NCBI GenBank assembly: GCA_012840725.1
Contig: DURQ01000057.1
Location: 1 to 42,332, forward strand
Origin: Bacillota bacterium
GTDB taxonomy: Bacteria; Bacillota; Limnochordia; Darwinibacteriales; Darwinibacteriaceae
Length of the DNA: 42,332 bases
Direction: 5' to 3'
Shown here: positions 1-7,173 of the stretch, piece after piece
Numbering within the stretch: position 1 is the stretch's first letter
How the letters are laid out: each line of letters starts with the position of its first letter
Translations under genes and position numbers: made by a program
Notes under the pieces: generated by a model
What the model saw: only the letters and a program-made list of their open reading frames with translations
The model's database searches: none
Told to the model about the DNA's origin: nothing

Positions 1-720
1 CAGATACCCCGTCTGGACCATCAAAACGTTGCTGACGCTGTGCATGATCATGGGATACACAACGCTGCCGGTATCTTCGTATACTTTTCCTGCGATGAGC
101 CCTTGGCCAAAGGCATAGAGGAGCTGGAAAGGATCCGCCTCAAAAGAAAGTGGGAAAAGGGAGAAATCGGCGTGGGCCAAAGCGAACAGGAAGGCAGCTA
201 TGATCGTTTCAACGCCGATACCCAACCGGATATTGACCCTTCTCCCAAGCTCAGCCACGAGGATCGTGATGGGCAGCGCCCTGAAAAGAAGCTCTTCGGC
301 TGGTCCAGTGAAAAAGAACTGGAACAGCAGCGTCCCGATGATGTTCCTCCGGTTCAGCGGGTAAGGGTAGGACGGAAGTGAGTTGGTCATCAGCATAAAC
401 ACATGGACAACGAGGGTTATGCCGATCAAAACGGCGGTGTACAGAGCAACGTACCTGACCCCCGCTTTTCTGTCGCCAAGGCCGAGGCCGAACTCCAGCA
501 CGTCCACCTTGTTCAGGAACAGGATTACTGCAAGGGTCAAGAGCATCATGGCCGTATGGTGAACGACGTTCCCCAGATAGGCGTTATCCGGATCAAACCG
601 TTCATACGAACCCAGTTTGGCGAGTCCATTTGCTGCCCCGCAAATTGCCCTCTGGATCCAAAACAGCAGGTGCATCAAGGCCGCATAGGACACTATCGTG
701 TCAAATCGCTTCATCTTCAT
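1..720 (-). CDS. CPBP family intramembrane protease-like protein (C-terminus cut by window edge)
   Basis: The reverse strand reads open for 240 codons from ATG at 720 to the window edge, so the C-terminus is missing. It is hydrophobic with several membrane segments and carries the CPBP (CAAX protease / bacteriocin-processing, Abi) signatures: an EELLFR motif, an FALAHADF motif and an MIMHSVSN motif, which supply the Glu, His and Asn/His residues of this intramembrane metalloprotease-like family. The Shine-Dalgarno sequence is GGAAGGAGAGG about 11 nt upstream. It is a paralogue of the CPBP gene at 25155-25877, sharing motif order and much of the C-terminal half. It lies downstream of a TetR gene and has a copy of the TetR operator in its leader, so control by that regulator is likely. 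Substrate unknown. Confidence 0.88.
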   Translation of the reverse strand, partial: MKMKRFDTIVSYAALMHLLFWIQRAICGAANGLAKLGSYERFDPDNAYLGNVVHHTAMMLLTLAVILFLNKVDVLEFGLGLGDRKAGVRYVALYTAVLIGITLVVHVFMLMTNSLPSYPYPLNRRNIIGTLLFQFFFTGPAEELLFRALPITILVAELGRRVNIRLGIGVETIIAAFLFALAHADFSLFPLSFEADPFQLLYAFGQGLIAGKVYEDTGSVVYPMIMHSVSNVLMVQTGYL

Positions 721-761
721 TTTCTTTGAGACCTCTCCTTCCGGAACCCAGTCTTTTAACT

Positions 762-773
762 TAACGTTCGTTA
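762..773. promoter_or_regulatory. TetR operator in the CPBP leader
   Basis: TAACGTTCGTTA is an inverted repeat (TAACG / CGTTA arms around TT) between the TetR stop and the CPBP start. The same 12-mer lies in the TetR promoter at 1414-1425. Two copies flanking a TetR gene strongly suggest the operator of that regulator. Confidence 0.7.
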
Positions 774-803
774 GACTCCGGGCATAAGAATCCAATCTCC
801 GAA

Positions 804-819
804 GAAGTCCGAAGACTTC
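804..819 (-). terminator. UUCG-capped hairpin at the TetR gene end
   Basis: On the minus strand GAAGTC and GACTTC flank a TTCG loop, giving a C(UUCG)G tetraloop hairpin overlapping the TetR stop codon. No T-tract follows, so it may stabilise or process the transcript, or attenuate read-through into the CPBP gene, rather than terminate fully. Confidence 0.4.
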
Positions 820-1393
820 AACTGAAACGATCCCGCTCAATTCCCTGGAGAACAATGGCAATCTCCTCTCTTATTTCCTCTTCTGGAAGATAGCGGTTCT
901 TCACCACAATATTCTCGATCATCGTCTCCAACAGGTGCACCAGCGTCCTGACCACTGCTTCTTCGTTGGGCGTGTTCTGGATGTATGGCTTGAGGATTTC
1001 TCTGTGCCTGGGCATTATGCCTTTCTCCCACTCATCCATCAGGCCCATCAGTTCTTCATCGCCATCGAAGGTCAGGTACACCTTGATGCCGAGCCGGTAG
1101 ACCTGCCGATCGTAGTCGCTGAGATGATTCAACCCATAGATGAACTTCGTGTAGAAGTCAACGACACTGCCGCTCTTCACGTGCGATGCCTGCCTTTTCA
1201 CTAGGTCAAAAAACTCCTTTTTGATGATCTCATCAAAGAGTTCTTTCTTGCTGCTGTAGTAGTAATAGATCATGGGCAGTGAGCAGCCCACATCCCTGGC
1301 GATGCTGCGTATTGTGGTCCCGTGGTACCCGTTTCTGTTGAAGTGTTCCACAGCCACCTCTTTGATCCTGATGCGCAGGTCCTTCTCTTCCAT
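818..1393 (-). CDS. TetR/AcrR family transcriptional regulator
   Basis: A protein of about 191 aa with the typical TetR N-terminal DNA-binding domain: a helix around FNRNGYHGTTIRSIARDVG and a recognition helix ending in the MIYYYYSSKKELFDEII segment, roughly residues 5-55. The rest is a ligand-binding helical domain with no recognisable specificity. I chose ATG 1393 because AGAAGG sits 8 nt upstream; GTG 1402 is an in-frame alternative. The promoter contains the palindrome CTAACGTTCGTTAG, repeated in the leader of the downstream CPBP gene, so the protein probably represses itself and the CPBP gene. The inducer is unknown. Confidence 0.9.
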   Translation of the reverse strand: MEEKDLRIRIKEVAVEHFNRNGYHGTTIRSIARDVGCSLPMIYYYYSSKKELFDEIIKKEFFDLVKRQASHVKSGSVVDFYTKFIYGLNHLSDYDRQVYRLGIKVYLTFDGDEELMGLMDEWEKGIMPRHREILKPYIQNTPNEEAVVRTLVHLLETMIENIVVKNRYLPEEEIREEIAIVLQGIERDRFS

Positions 1394-1412
1394 AGGCCAC
1401 ACCTTCTTTTAC

Positions 1413-1457
1413 CTAACGTTCGTTAGTATACTAACACGAGATGACTTCCTGTGTCAA
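1413..1457 (-). promoter_or_regulatory. TetR promoter with overlapping operators
   Basis: On the minus strand, TTGACA (1452-1457) and TAGTAT (1428-1433) are separated by 18 nt. A perfect 14-bp palindrome GTTAGTATACTAAC (1422-1435) covers the -10 box and overlaps the second palindrome CTAACGTTCGTTAG (1413-1426). This layout fits autorepression by promoter occlusion. Confidence 0.7.
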
Positions 1458-1615
1458 CAGCCCGCAGGAACTTTTTTTGATTTTTCGGTGACGACCCTCG
1501 TTGCGGATTTCGCCAATTTGACCGTGTGGCTGCCTAAGGTTGTTGGTCCATGGGAGATTACCGTTGAGCTTGGCGGCTCCAAGCGCGCTTAGTTCACTCA
1601 AACACCATATTCCTG

Positions 1616-1643
1616 TTGACGGAAGCAGTAGGTATGGTATCCT
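1616..1643 (+). promoter_or_regulatory. Promoter of the FMN-binding protein gene
   Basis: TTGACG (1616-1621), a 16-nt spacer and TATCCT (1638-1643) lie about 107 nt before the chosen start codon. The stretch between this promoter and the TetR promoter (about 1458-1615) holds only a 34-codon open frame without a Shine-Dalgarno sequence. Confidence 0.5.
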
Positions 1644-1749
1644 ATAAACCGGAAACGTGAATAGGTTCACGATCACAAACGGCTCGAGCGGGACCTCGCG
1701 GAATCCAATCCAAATCCGAAGCAAGGGAAGAAGGAGTGCTGCAGAAAAG

Positions 1750-3435
1750 ATGAGGAAGACATTGTTGTTTGCTTGCAGTATGTTGCTCATTGCTGCGCTG
1801 GCATTCTCAGCTGGCGCCGCAGAAGTTGAGACACTGGTTGGTAAAGGCCAAGGGTTCGGTGGAGAGATCACCGTTACCGTCACAAGGCAAGACGGCAAGA
1901 TCCTTTCCGTTGAAGCCGTCGGGGAATCCGAGACAAAGGGCATCGGCACACCTGCGCTGGAGAACATTCCTCAAGCCATCGCTGCCGCGAACTCTCCTGA
2001 TGTGGACGTAGTATCCGGTGCCACTGTAACCAGTAAGGGTATCATCTATGCTGTTAAGAATGCTCTGGATCCCGTGAGCTACCCGTGGCCGCTGGAGCAA
2101 GCAGCAAAGACGGTTGAGCCCGTGGCTGTGACTGCGGCTAAGGTTTACCAGGGCTTTGGCCTTTCGAATATGCATCGTATCGGCCCAGGTTCGGACGATA
2201 CAGGCACGCAGGTTTACAGCTGGAACCAAGTGATGGCCCATGCCCTGTTTGATGAAGATGGCAGGATTGTCGCTCTGTACGTGGACCAGCTCGAAGTTGC
2301 GACCCCGAACTACGACGGCGAGGGTATGCCGCACTTCAGCGGCTTCCCCGGCCAAGGCGGTTACAACTTGGACAGCGACCACGACGCGAAGGTAGATGGA
2401 AAGACCGAAGATACTCTCGAGAACTTTGCTGCTGAGATCGCAAGCTGGCAGACCAAGAGGGAGCGCGGCGACAGCTACCGCATGGGTACTGGTACTTGGA
2501 GCAACCAGATGGACGCCTTCCAGAACCTCTTCATCGGCATGACCGTTGACGAGATCGAAGCATGGTTTGCCAAGTACTGCTCAGACCGGAATGGCCGGCC
2601 GCTGAATCCCGCCACCACTAACGAGCAAGATCTGGCCAAGCTGGCAGCTCTGACCGATGCAGAAAAGGCCATGCTGGCTGACGTGGTGACAGGTGCTACC
2701 ATGAGCCTGAACGACTCCCATGGCAACATCATCGAAGCTATCCGCAAGGCATATGAGAACCGCCGCCCGCTCGACATTACAGGTGCTGCTTACATGGGCC
2801 TCAGCCTGTACAGCACGCACCGCAACGGCCCGGGATCTGACGACACCGGAACACCCGTGTACAGCTTCAACCAGGTGTTTGCAAATACTCTGTTTGACGA
2901 GAACGGCCGCATCGTAGCGATCTTTGTTGACCAGCTGGAAGTGGCTACTCCGAACTATGATGGCGACGGCATGCCGCACTTCAGCGGCTTTCCCGGCCAA
3001 GGCGGTTACAACTGGGACATCGACCATGACGCCAAGGTTGACGGGAAGACTGAGGACACCGTTGAGAACTTCGCCGCTGAGATCGCAAGCTGGCGGACCA
3101 AGAGGGAGCGCGGCGACAGCTACCGCATGGGTACGGGTACTTGGAGCAACCAGATGGATACCTTCCAGAAGCTCTTCACCGGCATGACCGTTGACGAGGT
3201 GGAAGAGTGGTTCAAGAAGTACTGTTCTGATCGGAACGGCCGTCCGCTGAATCCCGCTACCACCAACGAGCAGGACCTGGCCAAGCTGGCAGCTCTGACT
3301 GCTGGAGAAAAGGCTATGCTGGCTGACGTGGTAACAGGTGCTACCATGAGCTTGAACGACTCCCATGGCGACATCATCAGCGCCATCCGGAAGTCTTTTG
3401 AGAACCGGGTAAGCATAGACCTCACGGTGGAATAA
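1750..3435 (+). CDS. Secreted multi-FMN-binding protein (one FMN-binding domain plus two tandem repeats)
   Basis: A 561-aa exported protein. Residues 1-23 form a Sec signal peptide (MRKTLLFACSMLLIAALAFS, then AGAA) with no lipobox Cys. Residues about 24-117 form an FMN-binding domain ending in DVVSGATVTS (S89-T94), the motif to which ApbE-type flavin transferases attach FMN in NqrC/RnfG-like proteins. Two 215-residue repeats follow, each with a LFD.GRIVA strand and ending in DVVTGATMS (D311-S319 and D526-S534), which resemble further attachment motifs. In both repeats the last motif residue is Ser where the first domain has Thr. The start is ATG 1750, which begins the signal peptide; AAGGAG lies 13 nt upstream, a slightly long spacing. 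A role in extracytoplasmic electron transfer is inferred. No ApbE or redox partner is encoded here. Confidence 0.85.
   Translation: MRKTLLFACSMLLIAALAFSAGAAEVETLVGKGQGFGGEITVTVTRQDGKILSVEAVGESETKGIGTPALENIPQAIAAANSPDVDVVSGATVTSKGIIYAVKNALDPVSYPWPLEQAAKTVEPVAVTAAKVYQGFGLSNMHRIGPGSDDTGTQVYSWNQVMAHALFDEDGRIVALYVDQLEVATPNYDGEGMPHFSGFPGQGGYNLDSDHDAKVDGKTEDTLENFAAEIASWQTKRERGDSYRMGTGTWSNQMDAFQNLFIGMTVDEIEAWFAKYCSDRNGRPLNPATTNEQDLAKLAALTDAEKAMLADVVTGATMSLNDSHGNIIEAIRKAYENRRPLDITGAAYMGLSLYSTHRNGPGSDDTGTPVYSFNQVFANTLFDENGRIVAIFVDQLEVATPNYDGDGMPHFSGFPGQGGYNWDIDHDAKVDGKTEDTVENFAAEIASWRTKRERGDSYRMGTGTWSNQMDTFQKLFTGMTVDEVEEWFKKYCSDRNGRPLNPATTNEQDLAKLAALTAGEKAMLADVVTGATMSLNDSHGDIISAIRKSFENRVSIDLTVE
2143..3432 (+). 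repeat. Two tandem 645-bp coding repeats inside the FMN-binding protein
   Basis: The second unit (2788-3432) repeats the first (2143-2787) with a period of exactly 645 bp: for example the His codon 2173 matches 2818, and the Asp codon 2680 matches 3325. Protein identity is very high, including GYN, RERGDSYRMGTGTWSNQMD and NGRPLNPATTNEQDLAKLAA segments, so the duplication is recent or kept homogeneous. Confidence 0.93.
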
Positions 3436-3448
3436 TCCAGAACTCCCA

Positions 3449-3512
3449 GCGCCAAGACCTAGAGCAACGAGACGACCGACGGCAACCGCTGTCGGTCGTT
3501 TGGTCTCGGCGC
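3449..3512 (+). other. Structured RNA element in the 3' UTR of the FMN-binding gene
   Basis: GCGCCAAGACC (3449-3459) pairs with GGTCTCGGCGC (3502-3512) with one mismatch. Inside this stem, ACGACCGAC (3472-3480) pairs perfectly with GTCGGTCGT (3491-3499). The element starts 13 nt after the stop codon and stands just before an intrinsic terminator. It may stabilise the mRNA or be a small 3'-derived RNA; no known class is recognised. Confidence 0.5.
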
Positions 3513-3527
3513 AGGTTCGAACCCTTC

Positions 3528-3557
3528 GGACTGCAGCGATGGCTGCGGTCCTTTTTT
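3528..3557 (+). terminator. Intrinsic terminator of the FMN-binding gene
   Basis: GGACTGCAGC and GCTGCGGTCC form a 10-bp stem (one G-T pair) around GATG, followed by six T residues. The next 238 bp to 3795 hold no gene I can support. Confidence 0.85.
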
Positions 3558-3795
3558 CTGCCCTTTTTGGAACGTGTAGGACATAAGGACCGCGGAGTTG
3601 TCCTTCGGGGCAAATTTTGGATCAGTTCCCTCAAACCAGGTGAGCAGATCGACTTCTACTTCCACGCCAAGGCGATTCCTGATCGTTTTACCGTGTAAAC
3701 CCTTACCCGTTTTGGGTCGGGCATGTCCGCAGATGGCGGGGATAACCATCTGGAAAAACGGGGATGATTTAGAAAAAAGTGGAGGAGGAAACGTT

Positions 3796-4023
3796 GTGAA
3801 ACTGGTTTCGTTGCGCTGTACGGTTTTGGGGCTGGTGATGGCGGCCACTGCCTTGGCTTCGGGGAATTCGATGGCTGATCAGTTCCCGCAATGCGGGGCG
3901 CGTGCCTCAAAACTGCTGAATACAGGGGTTGTTGACGTTGGCCCAAGCATAGTTGGGGTCGATGACCCTGGCCATCCTATACGCAAGGGGCCTGAATCCA
4001 CATTTGGGCCAAAATGTGGATGA
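3796..4023 (+). pseudogene. Orphan signal-peptide start of a secreted protein, probably a 5' remnant
   Basis: GTG 3796 follows an ideal Shine-Dalgarno sequence (GGAGGAGG, 7 nt away) and opens a 75-codon frame. Its first residues are a convincing Sec signal peptide: a KLVSLR start, a TVLGLVMAATALA core and a possible ASG or SMA cleavage site. After about 35 codons the frame runs into the antisense of the GNAT gene end (stop at 3907) and loses protein-like character. It most likely is the 5' end of a secreted-protein gene whose remainder was lost by a rearrangement joining it to the GNAT gene. A real 75-aa exported peptide overlapping the GNAT tail is the alternative. Confidence 0.45.
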
Positions 4024-4914
4024 CGCCAGGTTCGTGATCCTCCAATCCGTAGTCATGTACCGATATCCTTTTTCTCGCATCATACGGCAGCCCGCGTTCA
4101 TAAGGCTCTGGCCAACGCCGCACCGTCTGTAGCCTTCCAGGGTGCCTGCCACAACCAACTCCACGCAGTGATCCGGTACCATCACACCTGGGGAAGCTGT
4201 GTCATACATGTGGAATCCCACGGCCTGTCCGTCCTTTTCGGCGAGGAGCACCACGGTATCCGGGTCTTCTAGAGAACGCCTAAACCCTTCCCGAATATCT
4301 GCCAACACCTCTGGGAAGACTGGCATGAAGGCCGGCGCAGTGTTCTGGTATTTGGAGATGATACTGGACATGCGGGCCATCACATCGCCGTCCTCCTTGG
4401 TCGCCAGCCTGATCTCTACGTTAGCATTTCTGAACGGCCTGTACTCTTCCAGATCCAATACGGCATAGACTTGCTCGATGCCGAAGCTCAATCTAGAAAA
4501 TGCGTCCAGGTATGAGGAATCTGCAAGAGGTACATAGGCAGAGTGGGTAAAGCAGCCGCGTTCCAGCCACAGAACCGACGCCTCAGCATATAAATGCCGT
4601 ATCAGCTCTGCTGGTTGGCCCGCTGAGATGGCCGCACCCTCATAGGGGATTGCGACGCACCTTCCGCTTCTGGTGTCGATCCGGATCATCCCAACAAGAT
4701 AGCCAACGAGCTGGCCATTTTGGATGGCTCCAACCCCCAGAGCACTGCCGCTTGCGAGCATCTCCCGCAGTCGTCCACTGATCCGCTCCATCTGCAGGAA
4801 GCTGTTCTTAAGGAATGGGAACAGTTGAGACTCATGTTCCTGCCGTCGCATGAGGAGATCAACCATGCTCGATATGTCTTGGTCAGTTATTGTTCTGAAC
4901 AGATAGTCTTCCAA
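3907..4914 (-). CDS. GNAT family N-acetyltransferase with two GNAT domains
   Basis: A 335-aa protein with two acetyltransferase folds. The N-terminal half (about 5-150) is degenerate. The C-terminal half (about 165-320) has the acetyl-CoA loop motif GYRRCGVGQSLM (R-x-x-G-x-G) followed by a TTDWRITNLASSTFW.KCGF segment typical of the final GNAT strands. The start is TTG 4914, preceded by AAGGAGGG at 6 nt, which is much better than any later ATG. Acceptor unknown. Its 3' end abuts an unrelated signal-peptide remnant on the opposite strand, marking a probable junction. It is monocistronic. Confidence 0.88.
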   Translation of the reverse strand: MEDYLFRTITDQDISSMVDLLMRRQEHESQLFPFLKNSFLQMERISGRLREMLASGSALGVGAIQNGQLVGYLVGMIRIDTRSGRCVAIPYEGAAISAGQPAELIRHLYAEASVLWLERGCFTHSAYVPLADSSYLDAFSRLSFGIEQVYAVLDLEEYRPFRNANVEIRLATKEDGDVMARMSSIISKYQNTAPAFMPVFPEVLADIREGFRRSLEDPDTVVLLAEKDGQAVGFHMYDTASPGVMVPDHCVELVVAGTLEGYRRCGVGQSLMNAGCRMMREKGYRYMTTDWRITNLASSTFWPKCGFRPLAYRMARVIDPNYAWANVNNPCIQQF

Positions 4915-5025
4915 ACCTGACCCTCCTTACCTAGCCAACGATCCTGGCCGGCCTTAAGTAACCAAAGTGACGTGGACGGCAGACGTGCGATGGGTATCCC
5001 CAAAGCAACATTTCACCTGCAGTTG

Positions 5026-5493
5026 TTATGGCAAGTATTCCTGCTTGACTCGAGTCGCTTTCTTGTTATCCACGTCTAGATAGTCAATATAGGGCACTGA
5101 ATCGATGTACTTCCACATAGTGATGAGCTCTGCTGCTACCGCGATAACTACCTCACCAGGGAGCTTCGTGTATCTGTCAAAAGAATCCCCATGGGACTCC
5201 TTGTACAATCGGATGAACTCTTCGTTTCCTGGTGCGAAGGGGTTTCCCGCAATAGTGGCGATCCCCTCAACCTGCACGTTGTTCCAGCACAGAGCCACCC
5301 TGTTGTTTTCCCGTATCTGCTTGTACTTCAGGTAATCTTCATGGGTCTGGAAGTAGATCTTGAGTCCGCTGTTCACGATGCTTACTGATCTAGCAGTGAC
5401 TCTATCGTGGGAGGAGGTGGCCAGGACCCAAATCTTGTTGCTGCTCAGATACCCCACGATGTCCCCCAATAGCAGATCGTAGTCAAGTTCCAC
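5026..5493 (-). CDS. Pyridoxamine 5'-phosphate oxidase-fold flavoprotein
   Basis: About 155 aa with the split-barrel PPOX fold: an ILLGDIVGYL-type first helix, a strand KIWVLATSSHDRVTARSV that usually contacts FMN phosphate, then IYFQTHEDYLKYKQIRENNRVALC typical of the general-stress/PPOX family. The frame is open further upstream to 5574, but those residues look non-coding. GTG 5493 with AAGGGA about 10 nt upstream is my preferred start, with some uncertainty. It resembles PPOX proteins that bind FMN or F420 or act as detoxifying reductases; the substrate cannot be read from the sequence. It stands alone between a GNAT gene and a divergent plus-strand pair. Confidence 0.8.
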   Translation of the reverse strand: MELDYDLLLGDIVGYLSSNKIWVLATSSHDRVTARSVSIVNSGLKIYFQTHEDYLKYKQIRENNRVALCWNNVQVEGIATIAGNPFAPGNEEFIRLYKESHGDSFDRYTKLPGEVVIAVAAELITMWKYIDSVPYIDYLDVDNKKATRVKQEYLP

Positions 5494-5823
5494 ACAATGG
5501 ACTTCCCTTGCTTCCACAGCAGCCTTCCCTCCCTGACATTGGCCGCTGCGGTGGATTCTCCGAGATGACTCCAAGGTACCTTTATGCCGCGCTTCACCCT
5601 ACTTCGCTTGCCCAAGGATATTCCCTGCCTTCCGTGGAGGCCAAAGGCAGTCTGTGAGCTGAGTTTGTTACATAGAGGAACAAGTCACGGGCGCGGCGCA
5701 AAAAGCCTCTGCTGGCAGGAGCACTCTGCGCGCTTCCCAAAAGTACAAGGGAACTTGCCGCAGAACTTGTGATCATAGTCCTGCGGGACAGTGCGGTCCC
5801 GTATCGAAGGCGAGGTCGAATCG
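5494..5823. other. Intergenic region without a recognisable gene
   Basis: This is the divergent interval between the PPOX gene and the pRiA4b-like gene. Short open frames on both strands lack ribosome sites and protein-like composition. I see no clear promoter or repeat. Confidence 0.5.
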
Positions 5824-6702
5824 ATGGAAGGTTACCAGCTGAGGATTGCCCTGAAGGAAATACCAGCTGTTTGGAGGAGGGTTCGAGTTCCAGCGGGGAT
5901 CACGTTTCGCACTCTGCACCGGGTTATACAGTTCGCCATGGGGTGGCAGGACTGCCATCTCCATGATTTTTCCAGTGACGATGATCCCACTGTCTACACC
6001 GACAACTCGGAGGCAATTGAGGAATACGAGTACTACCTGAAAAACCCGGAAGAACTAGCACGAGTTCATGAGGTCTATCCTCGAGACGCCGATGAAATCG
6101 AGCGGCAGCGTGAAGATCGACAGCATCCTCCAGCGGTCCGGCAGGCTAAAGTATGTGTATGACCTGGGGGATGAGTGGGAACATGAAGTGGTCCTGGAGG
6201 ATGTGGTCGATCTTGCGAACGCTTTCCCCGTATGCATAGGAGCCGGTGAAGCATGCCCGCCGGAAGATGTTGGTGGACCGTCCGGATACATGGACTTTTT
6301 GGAGGCATGGCATGATCCTCGGCATGAAGACCACAAGAACTCTGTCATGTGGGCCACTTCGTACTGTACACTGAAGGCTATGAGCCAATCGACCCGTTCC
6401 ACTTGGGGTATCTTCTGTCATTCATCCAGCGCTACGGAGGAAGGGAACGGGAGGTCTCGTTCTTCAGTGACCGTTTACTGGAACTCTTCCCCGACTTTTT
6501 GGATCGTTACTCGGAGCGCTATCGATCGGAAGAAGTCGCCAAACAGGCATTCAGCGGGTACCTTTACAACAGGATCTTCAGCCGCTTGCTGGCTGAACTC
6601 GGACTCGTAGAGACAAGAGAGGTCAAGGGAAGCACCTACTCGGACAACAAATACTTGATCCGCAGGACAGAGTTGTTTGATCAAGTGTTCGCGGTTTGGT
6701 AG
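5824..6702 (+). pseudogene. Plasmid pRiA4b ORF-3-like protein gene, interrupted by two frameshifts
   Basis: Three consecutive frames together give one pRiA4b ORF-3 family protein. Frame one (from ATG 5824, SD GAGG at 8 nt) encodes the N-terminal domain YQLRIALKEIPAVWRRV to HDFSSDD. The second frame carries VKIDSILQRSG and YVYDLGDEWEHEVVLEDV through GGPSGYMDFLEAW. A return to the first frame gives YEPIDPFHLGYLL and a C-terminal helical region to the stop at 6702. The shifts lie near 6090-6115 (+1) and 6345-6365 (-1). The reading frame is restored and the C-terminus looks intact, so the gene is either recently broken or affected by sequence errors. The family's function is unknown; members often travel with mobile elements. 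Confidence 0.8.
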
Positions 6703-6746
6703 GGGTCTGAGCACTGTTACCATTACGAATCTGCCCGTCATGCGGG

Positions 6747-7121
6747 ATGGTTCAGCCGCTTCCGGGTCCTTTTAGCCAGGTAGAACGGTTCCTTGACGAC
6801 CTGATGCGCGCCATGGCCCAGGGACAGTATTGGGTTGTAACCAACCGTCTGCACCCCGAGACCGTTGAGGAACATGTAAGGAGAGGATATGATTTCAGAA
6901 CCTCCGTAAGCGAAGAAATCCGCCCGCTTTCAGAGTATGCAGATCTTGTGTGGGAGATAGATTCCATAGAGTTCAACGATCTGAAGACTGAAGCGGTAGG
7001 GGTTGCGGCCTTTAGCCGCGAGGGCCACCTCAAAGGAGAAGTTTCTATTGCGCTCGAGGAATACCTCGACTACTGGTTTATAACCGAGATCGACGTGATC
7101 CCAGGTGGCTCATCCAAGTGA
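6747..7121 (+). CDS. Hypothetical protein
   Basis: A 124-aa soluble, acidic protein, 44 nt after the pRiA4b-like gene and probably co-transcribed with it. I recognise no domain. It starts with an amphipathic helical region (VERFLDDLMRAMAQGQYWVV), and the C-terminal half alternates short strands (IDSIEFNDLKTEAVGVAAF, EYLDYWFITEIDVI), which suggests a small alpha/beta or cystatin-like fold. The start is uncertain because no strong Shine-Dalgarno sequence precedes ATG 6747. ATG 6803 is possible but would remove the first helix. Confidence 0.6.
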   Translation: MVQPLPGPFSQVERFLDDLMRAMAQGQYWVVTNRLHPETVEEHVRRGYDFRTSVSEEIRPLSEYADLVWEIDSIEFNDLKTEAVGVAAFSREGHLKGEVSIALEEYLDYWFITEIDVIPGGSSK

Positions 7122-7131
7122 TGCTTGAGGA

Positions 7132-7173
7132 GGTGTAGCCTCCGATGAGTGATCACACATCTCTGGCTACACC
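7132..7173. terminator. Bidirectional terminator-like inverted repeat between convergent genes
   Basis: GGTGTAGCC (7132-7140) and GGCTACACC (7165-7173) are perfect 9-bp arms overlapping the end of the kinase gene, with additional GATG/CATC pairing in the loop. It lies between convergent transcripts. There is no T-tract on either side. Confidence 0.45.

Noticed and set aside
1488-1592. 34-codon frame ending VELGGSKRA upstream of the FMN gene promoter
   Set aside because: No ribosome site; it may be a tail fragment but I cannot support a gene.
3511-3527. tRNA T-arm-like GGTTCGAACCC near the FMN gene terminator
   Set aside because: One T-stem pair is mismatched, and no anticodon or D-arm can be folded in the correct position; the stretch is explained by the 3' RNA structure.
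3459-3848. 129-codon minus-strand frame with a protein-like middle (LLTWFEGTDPKFAPKDNSAV)
   Set aside because: It runs through the plus-strand terminator hairpins, has no ribosome site and matches no family I know; at most a relic.
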